64,000 nucleotides of DNA from an uncultured Vampirovibrio sp. (GCA_910584405.1 CAJUAL010000002.1:124001-188000); one strand, 5' to 3'; numbered from the stretch's first letter, positions 50,829-60,878 are shown. Made by a program: numbers and translations. Notes: a model not told the origin generated them from the sequence alone.

Positions 50829-51860
50829 ATGACAGAATTAACTATACGAGAAAAACTGGAACAGCGAGAGTTTGAAACCTTAAGTGATATTGCAACAAAG
50901 TCAGCACAATCTAAAGGTCGTAAATTGGCAATTACGCCATGTGGCTTGCGTACAGACTTTCAGCGCGACAGGGACAGAATACTTCATTCTAAGGCATTTA
51001 GAAGATTAAAGCATAAAACACAAGTGTTTTTATCTCCGTTTGATGACCATTTTAGAACCCGTTTAACTCATACTCTTGAAGTTTCACAGATTGCCAGAAC
51101 TATAGCGCGCTCACTTTGTTTGAATGAAGATTTGGTTGAGGCAATTTCTTTAGGACATGATTTAGGCCATACCCCGTTTGGGCATTGCGGTGAAGGTGTA
51201 CTAAACGAGCTTATTGACGGCGGATTTTATCATAATCTTCAAAGTGTCAGGGTTGTTGAGGTTTTAGAAAATCTTAACCTTTGTCAAGAAACTATTGACG
51301 GTATCAGGACACATTCCTGGGGGTATGAACCGCTTACACCTGAAGCTAAAGTTGTTCAACTTGCAGATAAAATTGCTTATATAAATCATGATATAGAAGA
51401 TTCTATCCGCGCGGGAGTGATTTCAGAAAGCGATTTGCCAAAAGACTGCATTGAATATTTTTCGTCAAATCAAAGTGAACGATTAAATAAAATGATAACC
51501 GAAATTATTACCAATTCACTTGGAAAATCTGAAATTATGATGAGTGAAGAGGCCTGGGGTTATACGACAAAGCTTCGTAAATGGATGTTTGAAAATGTTT
51601 ATAATGATGAATCAACCGCAAAACTTGAAGAACGAAAAGCCAAAAATGTAATAAAGGAATTATTTTATTACTATTGTGATATGCTAAAACCTATTTGCCC
51701 GATTGAACATATTGAAAGAATTGTCACAGATTATATTTCAGGTATGACAGATCGATATGCAGTTGAAAGATTTAAGGAATTTTTCATCCCGACAGGTTTA
51801 AAATGCAGTGCCAGAGATGATTATTTATTCAAACTTGCCAATGATATGAGTAAGGGGTAA
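50829..51860 (+). CDS. dgt: Deoxyguanosinetriphosphate triphosphohydrolase-like protein
   Basis: A 343-residue HD-domain dNTPase. RTRLTHTLEVSQIART (first His), GHDLGHTPFGHCGE (His-Asp), and TPEAKVVQLADKIAYINHD carry the metal-binding residues. It cleaves dNTPs to deoxynucleosides and triphosphate, trimming the nucleotide pool. GTGAGGA precedes the ATG. Length matches the shorter (type 2) Dgt family. Confidence 0.93.
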   Translation: MTELTIREKLEQREFETLSDIATKSAQSKGRKLAITPCGLRTDFQRDRDRILHSKAFRRLKHKTQVFLSPFDDHFRTRLTHTLEVSQIARTIARSLCLNEDLVEAISLGHDLGHTPFGHCGEGVLNELIDGGFYHNLQSVRVVEVLENLNLCQETIDGIRTHSWGYEPLTPEAKVVQLADKIAYINHDIEDSIRAGVISESDLPKDCIEYFSSNQSERLNKMITEIITNSLGKSEIMMSEEAWGYTTKLRKWMFENVYNDESTAKLEERKAKNVIKELFYYYCDMLKPICPIEHIERIVTDYISGMTDRYAVERFKEFFIPTGLKCSARDDYLFKLANDMSKG

Positions 51861-51882
51861 ATGGGTAAATAAATTATTCATT

Positions 51883-52884
51883 TTATATTTTAGTATATGT
51901 TACTAAAATATCAGGCGGGAAAGATTGAAAACTTTCAAATTTTAGGTTTGTACAATTTTCGATTTTATCTTGTTTTGTTCCGTAAAAACAAGACTTTCCG
52001 TTGTTGTCCCCTAAAATTTTCGGTGCGATGAAATGGTAAAGCTTGTCGCAGTATGGTAAAAAACTGTTATTTACTCCTCCGCCTGCTTCTACAAAAACAC
52101 TTGTTATGCCAAGTTCGTAAAGCTTATTGAGGATAAATTCGACATCAAGTTTGTTATCTTTAACAGGTGTGTTTTCCTTGGAAAATACATATATTTCACC
52201 TTGTTTATAGATATTTGCATTGCGGTCGGTTTTATTTTCTCTATCCAGAATTATTTTTTTCTTATGTTCCATTGTAGGGTTATCAGCTAGAATTGTAGCA
52301 GAAGAAGTTAAGATTGCATCGTATTTTTTGCGAAGCTTTCTAACTTCTGTACGGGCAGATTCTGATGTTATCCATTTTGAATCCCCGCAATGGGTTGAGA
52401 TTTTTCCGTCAATGGTTGTTGCTGTTTTTATGGCAACAAATGTTTGTTTTTTTGTATGGTTTTTTATAAAAATCTCGTTCAGTTTCTTGCATTCATCTTC
52501 CAAAACAGGCCCTATAATTTCAATCCCTGCGTTTTGAAGCTTTTCTAACCCTTTTCCTGCAACTAAAGGATTCGGGTCTTTCATTCCGTAGACTACTTTT
52601 TTTATTCCTTTTTCAATAATAATATCCGTGCAGGGTGGAGTTTTTCCAAAATGAGAACAGGGTTCAAGGTTTACGATAAGTGTACAATCTTTTGCATTAT
52701 CAAGTTTTAGCAGGGCATCTCGTTCTGCGTGGTTTGCTCCGTATTTTTTGTGGTACCCTGTTGAGATAATTTCACCTTCAGGGTTTATAATAACACATCC
52801 GACCAAAGGGTTAGGAGAGGTGTCCCCTTGTGCTTGTTTTGCAAGTTCTATACACTTATACATATATTGAAAATACTGTTTCAT
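51883..52884 (-). CDS. ribD: Riboflavin biosynthesis deaminase/reductase RibD
   Basis: A 333-residue bifunctional enzyme. The N-terminal deaminase has HAERDAL (near 51) and PCSHFGKTPPCTD (near 76-88), the zinc site. The C-terminal reductase contains KTATTIDGKIS and VFVEAGGGVNNSFL. It converts the pyrimidine intermediate of riboflavin synthesis in two steps. It is somewhat shorter than the usual 360 residues. No other rib gene is in the window. Confidence 0.95.
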   Translation of the reverse strand: MKQYFQYMYKCIELAKQAQGDTSPNPLVGCVIINPEGEIISTGYHKKYGANHAERDALLKLDNAKDCTLIVNLEPCSHFGKTPPCTDIIIEKGIKKVVYGMKDPNPLVAGKGLEKLQNAGIEIIGPVLEDECKKLNEIFIKNHTKKQTFVAIKTATTIDGKISTHCGDSKWITSESARTEVRKLRKKYDAILTSSATILADNPTMEHKKKIILDRENKTDRNANIYKQGEIYVFSKENTPVKDNKLDVEFILNKLYELGITSVFVEAGGGVNNSFLPYCDKLYHFIAPKILGDNNGKSCFYGTKQDKIENCTNLKFESFQSFPPDILVTYTKI

Positions 52885-52952
52885 ATTTGTATTCTATCTT
52901 AAATTATGATAAATTAAAATAGTTAGGAGATATGAATGTAAGGAGAGGACTT

Positions 52953-53618
52953 ATGGTAGATTTAAAGTATATCGGACATAGCGCGTTTGAGGTTAAAAAC
53001 GGCGATAGGGCTGTTTTAATTGACCCGTTGGTGTCTGTGAATGAAAAATTTAACTGGCATGATGAGCCTGTAACTGATATTTTATTAACTCACGCTCATG
53101 GCGATCATTTGGGACAGGCTGTTGAAATTGCAAAAGAAAAAGATATTGAAATTTCTGCAGTGTTTGAATTGGCAAATTATTGCTCTGAACAAGGTGCAAA
53201 AACAAAACCTGTAGGTTTAGGTGCTTGGATTAATTACTCTTGGGGGCGTGCGGTATTTTTACCTGCTTTTCACTCAAGTTCTTTACCTGACGGCAGATAT
53301 GGCGGAAATGCAGCAAGTATATTGTTAGATGTAGATGGAGTTAGAATTTTCCATGCAGGAGATACTTGTTTAACAGGTGAAATGAAAACAATTAAGGAAT
53401 TATATGCTCCGCAGATTGCGCTTTTACCTATTGGCGGAACTTATACAATGGATGTTGAACATGCGGCAATGGCTGCTAAATGGTTAGGTGTAAGAACTGT
53501 TATTCCTATGCATTACGGAACATTCCCTGAAATTGAAGCAGATTTGGAAAAATTTGCACAGCTTATCGCCTTTGGTAATACTGCTTGTCAAATCCTTAAT
53601 CCGACAGATATTAATTAG
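52953..53618 (+). CDS. UPF0173-type metal-dependent hydrolase
   Basis: A 221-residue MBL-fold protein. KYIGHSAFEV at the start, THAHGDHLGQA (HxHxDH) near 50, FHAGDT near 134, and PMHYGTFPEIE near 190 are UPF0173 hallmarks. Substrate unknown. I use the ATG at 52953 (AAGGAG seven bases upstream) because it gives the family N-terminus; an ATG at 52932 with TAGGAG is also possible. Confidence 0.88.
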   Translation: MVDLKYIGHSAFEVKNGDRAVLIDPLVSVNEKFNWHDEPVTDILLTHAHGDHLGQAVEIAKEKDIEISAVFELANYCSEQGAKTKPVGLGAWINYSWGRAVFLPAFHSSSLPDGRYGGNAASILLDVDGVRIFHAGDTCLTGEMKTIKELYAPQIALLPIGGTYTMDVEHAAMAAKWLGVRTVIPMHYGTFPEIEADLEKFAQLIAFGNTACQILNPTDIN

Positions 53619-53626
53619 TAGTAAGC

Positions 53627-53650
53627 GGCGGCAGCGAAGCTGCCGCCTTT
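53627..53650 (+). terminator. GC-rich hairpin after the UPF0173 gene
   Basis: GGCGGCAGC (53627-53635), loop GAA, GCTGCCGCC (53639-53647), then TTT. Only a short T-run. Confidence 0.6.
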
Positions 53651-53663
53651 AATAAGAGGTGTT

Positions 53664-54635
53664 ATGAATATATTATTTGTTATCGATAGAATTGAGTTAA
53701 AGTATTTCGAATTTAATGATTTAGTGACTAATTTTTGGCTAATAAAAGGTTTTTTACAGCGCGGTCATAAAGTTTTTATATCAACAATTGATATGTTGGG
53801 GGTAAATTCTCAAACGGCATATTCGTTTTGTTATCGTTCATTTTTAGACGGGGAAGAAATACGTTATGATAAGGAAAGTTTATCAAAGAGCAAAGTTGAA
53901 GACTTTCAGCTTGTAATGTTTCGTCCTGACCCTCCTGTTGATTTGGATTATATTAATGCAACTTACGTTTTTGATTTTGTTGACAGGTCTAAGACTTTTA
54001 TAATGAATGATACAAAATCTGTTCGTAATTTTAACGAAAAACTTCACAGTATATATTTTGAAGATTTAATGCCAAATTATATTGTTACTTCGTCAAAATC
54101 AGATATTATTGACTTTTTAAATAAAAATGAAGAAATAATTTTAAAACCTTTAAATCAATGTTTTGGCGGCGGGGTTATGTATTTAAAACGCGGTGATAAG
54201 AATACTGCCGTAATTATAAATTCAATGACAAATAATGGAAAACAGCTTATTATGGTTCAAAAGTTCATTCCAAAAGCTGTGTATGGAGATAAACGTGTTT
54301 TAATTTTGGGTGAAGAGGTTTTACCTTATTGCGTTCAAAAAGTTCCTAGTAATGACGATTTCAAATTCTGTGAACACGATGATAATCATGTTCAAAAAGC
54401 AGTTTTATCAGACGGTGAACGTGAAAGATTTTTGCCTGTTGCTAAAAAGCTTAACGAAATGGGAATATTTATGGCAGGGTTAGATGTTATTGACGGTAAA
54501 ATTATCGAAGTTAATGTCACAAGCCCTTGTTACTTCATAAGAGAAATCAATAATCATTTCGGGTGTCATATTGAAGATACTGTAGTTGATTATATAATTT
54601 CTAAGGTTCAAGCTTCAAATTTGGTATTAAGTTAG
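53664..54635 (+). CDS. Glutathione-synthetase-like ATP-grasp ligase
   Basis: A 323-residue ATP-grasp protein in the GshB group. It has FRPDPPVDLDYINATYVFDF near 95, LKPLNQCFGGGVMYLKRGDK near 168 (ATP-binding lysine and glycine loop), and GLDVIDGKIIEVNVTSPCY near 276 (Mg ligands). GshB joins gamma-glutamylcysteine and glycine. No gshA is adjacent, so another peptide-type substrate is possible. TAAGAGGTGTT precedes the ATG. Confidence 0.82.
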   Translation: MNILFVIDRIELKYFEFNDLVTNFWLIKGFLQRGHKVFISTIDMLGVNSQTAYSFCYRSFLDGEEIRYDKESLSKSKVEDFQLVMFRPDPPVDLDYINATYVFDFVDRSKTFIMNDTKSVRNFNEKLHSIYFEDLMPNYIVTSSKSDIIDFLNKNEEIILKPLNQCFGGGVMYLKRGDKNTAVIINSMTNNGKQLIMVQKFIPKAVYGDKRVLILGEEVLPYCVQKVPSNDDFKFCEHDDNHVQKAVLSDGERERFLPVAKKLNEMGIFMAGLDVIDGKIIEVNVTSPCYFIREINNHFGCHIEDTVVDYIISKVQASNLVLS

Positions 54636-54668
54636 CAAAATAAATTTTGTTTAAGTTTTATCAGGGGT

Positions 54669-55631
54669 ATGATTACTCCAATTGGAAATTTACATTTTAC
54701 CCCTGCAATAAACCAAAAACAACAACAGAAGGCGCCAATATCATTAAGACCTCAATTGGCTGTTGATACAGTCAGTTTTGGCAATACCAGTCCTGATTTG
54801 ATGTCGTTATCGGATAAGGAAATTTTTGAAAAGGTTTTGGCTGCAATAAAAAATGAAGAGATTATCGGTCAAGGCGGAGAGGCAACGGTTTATCGAATTC
54901 CTGACAGTAATTATTGTGTAAGAAAATCTTATAGATTGGCAACTGCAGTTGTACCTCTAAAAAAGAAACAGTTTACCAGAAATGTAACAGCGCAGGATAA
55001 AGTTAATCATGTTGTCGCAAAAATCGGAAATTATTTAACTATAATGCCTATTTTACAAGGCTCTCCCGTAATGAACCCTGTAACAATGTCTGAAAAAGAA
55101 GCAAAAAAGATTTCAGAAGCAATTTGCTTATTCCCGCAATCTTCTTTTAATAAATTATTGAAACAAATAAATGATGCTTATGAAAAAGATATGATGTGGG
55201 ATTGTAATTGGGCTAATATAATTGCAAATCCGAAAGAAAAAACGTTAACCGCAATTGATTTTTATAAAAATTCAATGGAAGAATCTGCTTCTCATTTAGC
55301 TTATATGTATGCAGGCTTGGTGCATGAGCATACGACAGAGCAGCAGTGTAAAATGCTTGCTGAAAAAGTTATGAATGCAGGACTGGAAGAGTTTAAGCCG
55401 GGAGTAACTCCTTGTTGTAATTTTGATAAGTTCGGATTTTCTGATTTAATAAGAGCTTTTGATGATTTGGATTTATTTACAAGTAAACGCTATACGAAAC
55501 TCTTACTCGATTTAACTTACAAAATGCGTGATTTAAAAAATCAAGAAATCCGCGGTATAAACGTTACAAACGAATTGAATTTTGAGCTTAAAAAGATACA
55601 ATCAATAATGCGTCAGCTTGTTAAATATTAA
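54669..55631 (+). CDS. Kinase-like protein, lineage-specific
   Basis: A 320-residue protein. After a proline/glutamine-rich N-terminus with DTVSFGN, GQGGEATVYRIP (near 66-77) looks like a kinase glycine loop, and CVRKSYRL gives a candidate ATP-binding lysine. DCNWANIIAN (near 178) fits the D-x4-N catalytic loop, and AIDFYKN (near 195) a DFG-like metal motif. The spacing is that of the compact aminoglycoside/choline-kinase fold. Substrate unknown; it may also be inactive. It overlaps the convergent tsaD by four bases. Confidence 0.6.
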   Translation: MITPIGNLHFTPAINQKQQQKAPISLRPQLAVDTVSFGNTSPDLMSLSDKEIFEKVLAAIKNEEIIGQGGEATVYRIPDSNYCVRKSYRLATAVVPLKKKQFTRNVTAQDKVNHVVAKIGNYLTIMPILQGSPVMNPVTMSEKEAKKISEAICLFPQSSFNKLLKQINDAYEKDMMWDCNWANIIANPKEKTLTAIDFYKNSMEESASHLAYMYAGLVHEHTTEQQCKMLAEKVMNAGLEEFKPGVTPCCNFDKFGFSDLIRAFDDLDLFTSKRYTKLLLDLTYKMRDLKNQEIRGINVTNELNFELKKIQSIMRQLVKY

Positions 55632-56662
55632 GCTCGTGAAAATACTTCAATATCAATATCGTCAAAGGTGTTTGTATTAAAATACGCGCAAGAAGCTACC
55701 ATTGACGCATTATCTGTACAGTATTTCATTGCAGGAGCATTAACTCTGAAACCTTCATTTTCAAGTGCGAAAACTTTTTTGCGAATTTCAGAATTAGCCG
55801 CAACTCCGCCAGCGATTACAACTTGGTTATATCCGCGCTCAATTAGTGCTTTTTTTAATTTTTTTACCAAAGTTTTAGAAACACATTCCTGAAAACTTGC
55901 GCAAATATCATTTACGGGAAGTTCTTTCCCTTCAAAAGATTTCACCAGCCTTAACACAGCAGTTTTAAGCCCGCTGAAACTGAAATTATACCCGTCAACC
56001 TTGCCTTCAGGAAGTTCAAATGCGTGAGGATTACCCTCTTGAGCCAATTTATCCAATCTGGGGCCACCGGGGTATGGTAACCCGATAAGTCTTGCGACTT
56101 TGTCATAAGCTTCCCCGACCGCATCGTCTATAGTTTCACCTAAAATTGTTTGTTTTGAATAAGATTCAACATCAATAATTTGAGTATGACCTCCGCTTAC
56201 CAATAATGCCATAAACGGCGGTTTTAAATCTGTATCGATATAGTTTGCGCAAAGGTGAGCGTTTAGGTGATTTACTCCGATAAACGGTTTATCATGGACT
56301 AACGCAAGAGTTTTAGCTGCATTTAATCCGACTAATAAACACCCGACAAGTCCGGGGCCTACGGTTGCGGCGAATGCTGATATATCATCTGGTTTTAACC
56401 CTGATTGCTCAAATGCTTCCTGAACTACGATATTTATAGAATCCAAATGCTCTCTGGCTGCAATTTCAGGGATAACTCCTCCGAATTTTTCGTGGGTTTT
56501 TATTTGTGACGCTACAATATTTGAGATAACTTCACGTCCGTTTTTTACAATGGCACAAGCTGTTTCGTCGCAACTTGATTCGATAGCCATAATGTAATTA
56601 TCATGACCGCTTTCTACTCCGATTTGAACGGGTTGTTCACTGAATAATGTTCTCTTTTCCAT
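55628..56662 (-). CDS. tsaD: tRNA threonylcarbamoyladenosine transferase TsaD
   Basis: A 344-residue enzyme of the t6A pathway. IESSCDETACAIV, NHLNAHLCANY (metal His), and ALLVSGGHTQI are the family motifs. It transfers the threonylcarbamoyl group to A37 of tRNAs reading ANN codons, with TsaB, TsaE and TsaC. The family start would be near residue 26, but that ATG has no ribosome binding site; the ATG at 56662 sits eight bases after TATAAT (56676-56671) with TGA before it (extended -10), suggesting a leaderless message and a 25-residue extension. Confidence 0.93.
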   Translation of the reverse strand: MEKRTLFSEQPVQIGVESGHDNYIMAIESSCDETACAIVKNGREVISNIVASQIKTHEKFGGVIPEIAAREHLDSINIVVQEAFEQSGLKPDDISAFAATVGPGLVGCLLVGLNAAKTLALVHDKPFIGVNHLNAHLCANYIDTDLKPPFMALLVSGGHTQIIDVESYSKQTILGETIDDAVGEAYDKVARLIGLPYPGGPRLDKLAQEGNPHAFELPEGKVDGYNFSFSGLKTAVLRLVKSFEGKELPVNDICASFQECVSKTLVKKLKKALIERGYNQVVIAGGVAANSEIRKKVFALENEGFRVNAPAMKYCTDNASMVASCAYFNTNTFDDIDIEVFSRA

Positions 56663-56692
56663 AAGTTTATATTATATCAAACCTGAAAATAA

Positions 56693-59600
56693 TTAAACCC
56701 CTGAAAGTGCCAGTTTTTTGCCAAAATCTGTTGTCTTGATTTCATAAGCGTTTGCAATAACACCTGATGCCGGCATGTATCTGCCTTGGAACGGAACATT
56801 GTTGTCTTTTTGTTCTTCTTTTTTCTTTTCCGGCGGAATACTTGAAAGAATTAATGTTGTATCTTCAATTGGTGTCGGAACATCTTTATCTCCGTAAACT
56901 CTTGAGATGTAATGTTTTCCGTTTTCTATTTTTACGTAATATCTGCCCTTATCATTTGGGTCGATATTATAAAACTGGGTGTCGTTAGGTAGCCCTGCGA
57001 TACCTATATGGTCTGCAATTTCATCTAACCAGATTTTATCAAGATATAATTTTTTCGGTTCATAAGTGTATTTATTATCAGAATTTAGGTTAGATGTATT
57101 AAATATAGTAATTGCCATATCTCCGTCAGGATTTTGTCTGAAAATTGCAGGAAGTTTATGTCCGTCTTGTGCTATTTGCATTTTTAACGGGAATATTGCA
57201 CCGTTATTCAAGGCTTTACATTGCGGATTCTTACGGATAGACATAATTTTATTAAATTCTTTTTTGTAATTATCAATAAATTTCATGTAGGTTTCGCTGT
57301 TTGAATCGCTGAACCATTCATCATGAATCCTTTGTCTGCCTTTTAGGAACATATTTTTAGTTTTTGTGTCATAACCTGTTGCTCCTGCGTCATCTCCGTC
57401 AAACAGGGTTGGTAAACCTGGCAGGGCAACAAGATATTTCATCATACCTATGAGTTTTTTGATTGCAGGTTTCATTAGTGTTTCAAAAACTTCTTTTTCG
57501 TATTGTTTTTCTAAGTTTTGAGGTAAGCTGAATCCGTAAACTTCTTTGGCTTGTTTCAGAACCATTTTAATATTAACATCAAACGGGCTTACACCGAAAG
57601 CTTCTGGGTTAAACGGTTTACCTAATAATTGACCTTTTGCCAAATCTGCAACAGCTTTACTTATCGGAATGAATGCTTTTTTATCAAATTCTTCATTTGA
57701 TGAGAATTTTCCTTGTTTTTTGTATTCGTTCAGAACATCTACCAATGCAGGTCGAAGAGCTTCTGCCATAGCAACAGCTTTTGGTGAAACAGGACCCCAA
57801 TCGTATTTGTCAACTTCATCTTGTGTAAAGTTGCCCATTGAACGGTCTTCAAGAACTTTAAACGCTCTGCGTCTGTTTTCGTGGACATTTTTTGAATTAT
57901 CTTTTGTTAAATCGCAGTAGAAAAATTCCATATCCATTGCAGAACAGTGTAGAGCTCTTGGTTTATCGTGGTTTCCGATAAATGTGTAGGCATACATTAG
58001 TGAGTCAAGTGCACCTGAACGAACAAGCGGTGATTGATTATCCCCACCGACTAGCAGTTCGTTTATAACTCTTTGAGGGTAATCATCGTTTCCTATTCTA
58101 CCGCCATGCTCAAAACTTTTGGTGAAAGCATTGGATACTTTGGAGAAGAAGAAAGAATAATCTGCAATTGCAGTAATTCCTGTTTCACGTTTGAATTTAG
58201 CTAAAATTGATTCATACTTAGGAAATCTTTTTGACATTCCGCCATAACCTTTGTCGTGAAGGTCGTTTTCGTCAGTAACTTCTGCAACAAGGTAAGAGTT
58301 AGGGTTTTTAGAAAGGATTCCCTGAGTAAATTTTTTCCAAAAATCAATGATAGAATCCCAGGTGTCTTCAAATTTTGTTCCGCCGCATCTTAAAGATTCA
58401 ACATCAACAATATCTTTTGTTGCGTCAATTCTCCAGTCTAAGCCGGATTGGGTTTTATCAATGATTAAATCTGCAAGTTTAAAGCTTTCAAGACTTGTAT
58501 CTTTTAATGTTTTAAGAAGGCTTTCTACGATTTGGCTGTTTTCTGATGAGTCAAGAGTTTTCATACCTTCTTGAATTTTTTCTAACAGCATATCTGCTTC
58601 ATCACGCGGAGAAGCCGGATTTGTAATTTCTAAACTTTGCAGATATGTATTTTTCAATGCTTTGTAATCGTAAGAAATTTCACCGTTTTCAGGGTTTACC
58701 GTTGTTTTGATATCGTCTGCGGTGAGAGCTTTAATTATTGAATATTTAGCAATCTCTGAAGTTAACAGAGGTAATACGTATTTACCAAATTCAGTAACAT
58801 TATCTCCGTTAAAGAGTTTTTTATCTTTAGGCTGTTTAGAGTCTACAATATTTAAAACGTTTTGGGCAAAATCAGACATTTCGTTGGTGTAAATTTTGTC
58901 CATTTTTTCGTAAGTTTCTTTATATTGTGGAAGAAGATTTTTATTGCCGTCTTTAAATAAATTGTATCTGGATACTCCGATATCTTCAGGTGTAACCGCT
59001 CTTTTTGAAATTAAAGGCGAACTTAATACAGATACAATGTTATCCCCAAACTCTATTGAGTCTAAAGGTAAGTTCATTAAACCTTCAAGGATTTGAGATT
59101 TTTTATCTTCGTTAGACAGGATTCGTTTATTTTTGTACATTCCAAACAGAATATTTTCAACTTCGGTTTGTGAAACTTTAGCCCTGACAGATACAGGAAG
59201 TGTTTTGTTATTTGCTAAATTCTGAATGTTATTAAACACGAGTGTCGGGTTTTGTTTATCAATATTTTTCAGAGTTTGAGCAACATACAACCTTAGAATA
59301 TCGTCAGTTTTCTGAGTCCAGAACTTGCCTGATTCGATAGAATAATCCTGAACCTGACAGTTACCTTGACGAATTCTGTTTTCTTCCGGTTCTTGTTCGT
59401 CTTTCGGTAAGTTTTTTATTCCTTTACTGTCTGTTGTAGAGAAGGCAAAATTAAGTTTTGCAATATCCGGGTTAGCGTCCCATGTTTCAAATCCGCCTTC
59501 AAATGTTCCGTCTATGTTGAAGTTTGTAAATTTTGATACTAATCTTGTACCCATCGGGCTGTCAAGTGTAGCAATTTCACTGCCGATGTTTATTCTGTTA

Positions 59601-60853
59601 AATTCATTAAGGTTTTTAACGTTTTTATGGTATTCAGCAGGGTTTATTTCAAACGCGTACGGATAAACCGAATCATTAAAGTCATGTAATTCGTAAGGGT
59701 TATCTGTATTTAGTTTTGAGTATGCTTTGATTAGTTTTTGTGAATCTGTTTTTTCTTCATCTGTGACAAGTCGAGTGTCAAAGAATTGGATGAATGTTGG
59801 TTTTGTTTTATCATAAGTCGGGTTCTGGCTCCAGCCTGTTTTCCCTGCTCCTTCGTCAAAATAGTGATAAGGAGAGTTTACGATTTTGTGGGAAATATAT
59901 TCGCTGTTTTTAACAAACACACCGTAGTTTAGCGGACCGTCTTTTAATCCGGGTGCTTTGAACCAGTATTTGAACGGTGAATCTTTACCCCATTTGCTTA
60001 TACTTTGGAAATGTACACCTTGCAAGCCTTCGTTAACGTAAGCTCCGTCAGATACAAAGTTTAAGCCGTGAGCAAATAATTTACGCTGTAAAGAAGCGTA
60101 GTTATTAATATTACCAAGCGAGCTTGCCATTTGGAAACAGTTTTTATTCCAGTAAGCATGTGCGGTAAAATCATCATCCGTGAATATAGGCAGCGATATG
60201 ATTTTGTCATATCCGTCATATTCGCCTTTATCAACGGCTTGTTCAACACCTGCAAGGGTGCCTCCGAATTTGTTATTTAAGGTTTTAACTCCTTTTCTGC
60301 CGCGTTTTGCAAGTTCTGAATTAAATTTGATATTGTTGTTCTCGTCATAAATATATCCGACATTTTGCGAGTCCATGATAACAAGTTTCATGGAACCTCC
60401 GCGAGAGATGTTTGAGCGGTTTGGCATGACGATATTAAAAATCTTTTTTAAATTATTTTCATCTCTTCCTTCATCAATAACATCACCTGCATCAATTTTT
60501 GTCCATTTACCTTTATCACCTTCTTTGTGTTCTAAAACGTAATGGTAAGCAAACGGTTGATTATCAGATATCCCGTATTCTTTGGCTAAATCTATTTTGT
60601 TAGAACCCGGGTTAAGTTGTTTTAAACTTTCATTATTTTTATTTTTAGCTCTTCCTGTCGTGAAGTAATTGCCGTATTGGTCTTTATCGACTTTATAAAT
60701 CTCTAAATAACAGTTTTCGTTGTTACTGTCAAACGGAAACGATACTTCAAATTCTCTAAAACCCATATCGGATTTTTTGAACTCATACCCTTTAAATATA
60801 GGTATACTCTTGTTTTTTACATTATCCTTGTTTAAATCAAAACTTATTTTCAC
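56693..60853 (-). CDS. Very large GH13-related protein with split barrel
   Basis: About 1,386 residues. GTG start at 60853 with AAGGAG seven bases upstream; the frame is open 11 codons more. Alpha-amylase elements, numbered from the open frame: LNFVSDGAYVNEGLQGVHF (region I-like, near 280), LDWRIDATKDIV (region II, near 815), YLVAEVTD (III, near 868), FIGNHDKPR (IV, near 972) and TLFDGDDAGATGYD (near 1163). Roughly 500 residues thus interrupt the barrel between regions I and II. No signal peptide, so cytoplasmic. Possibly an intracellular alpha-glucan enzyme; reaction type unknown. Promoter -10 TATAAT at 60878-60873. Confidence 0.75.
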   Translation of the reverse strand: MKISFDLNKDNVKNKSIPIFKGYEFKKSDMGFREFEVSFPFDSNNENCYLEIYKVDKDQYGNYFTTGRAKNKNNESLKQLNPGSNKIDLAKEYGISDNQPFAYHYVLEHKEGDKGKWTKIDAGDVIDEGRDENNLKKIFNIVMPNRSNISRGGSMKLVIMDSQNVGYIYDENNNIKFNSELAKRGRKGVKTLNNKFGGTLAGVEQAVDKGEYDGYDKIISLPIFTDDDFTAHAYWNKNCFQMASSLGNINNYASLQRKLFAHGLNFVSDGAYVNEGLQGVHFQSISKWGKDSPFKYWFKAPGLKDGPLNYGVFVKNSEYISHKIVNSPYHYFDEGAGKTGWSQNPTYDKTKPTFIQFFDTRLVTDEEKTDSQKLIKAYSKLNTDNPYELHDFNDSVYPYAFEINPAEYHKNVKNLNEFNRINIGSEIATLDSPMGTRLVSKFTNFNIDGTFEGGFETWDANPDIAKLNFAFSTTDSKGIKNLPKDEQEPEENRIRQGNCQVQDYSIESGKFWTQKTDDILRLYVAQTLKNIDKQNPTLVFNNIQNLANNKTLPVSVRAKVSQTEVENILFGMYKNKRILSNEDKKSQILEGLMNLPLDSIEFGDNIVSVLSSPLISKRAVTPEDIGVSRYNLFKDGNKNLLPQYKETYEKMDKIYTNEMSDFAQNVLNIVDSKQPKDKKLFNGDNVTEFGKYVLPLLTSEIAKYSIIKALTADDIKTTVNPENGEISYDYKALKNTYLQSLEITNPASPRDEADMLLEKIQEGMKTLDSSENSQIVESLLKTLKDTSLESFKLADLIIDKTQSGLDWRIDATKDIVDVESLRCGGTKFEDTWDSIIDFWKKFTQGILSKNPNSYLVAEVTDENDLHDKGYGGMSKRFPKYESILAKFKRETGITAIADYSFFFSKVSNAFTKSFEHGGRIGNDDYPQRVINELLVGGDNQSPLVRSGALDSLMYAYTFIGNHDKPRALHCSAMDMEFFYCDLTKDNSKNVHENRRRAFKVLEDRSMGNFTQDEVDKYDWGPVSPKAVAMAEALRPALVDVLNEYKKQGKFSSNEEFDKKAFIPISKAVADLAKGQLLGKPFNPEAFGVSPFDVNIKMVLKQAKEVYGFSLPQNLEKQYEKEVFETLMKPAIKKLIGMMKYLVALPGLPTLFDGDDAGATGYDTKTKNMFLKGRQRIHDEWFSDSNSETYMKFIDNYKKEFNKIMSIRKNPQCKALNNGAIFPLKMQIAQDGHKLPAIFRQNPDGDMAITIFNTSNLNSDNKYTYEPKKLYLDKIWLDEIADHIGIAGLPNDTQFYNIDPNDKGRYYVKIENGKHYISRVYGDKDVPTPIEDTTLILSSIPPEKKKEEQKDNNVPFQGRYMPASGVIANAYEIKTTDFGKKLALSGV

Positions 60854-60872
60854 AAAACACTCCTTAACGTCA

Positions 60873-60878
60873 ATTATA
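60873..60878 (-). promoter_or_regulatory. Extended -10 of the GH13-related gene
   Basis: TATAAT (60878-60873, minus strand) preceded by TGT. It leaves a short leader with AAGGAG before the GTG at 60853. No good -35. Confidence 0.5.
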
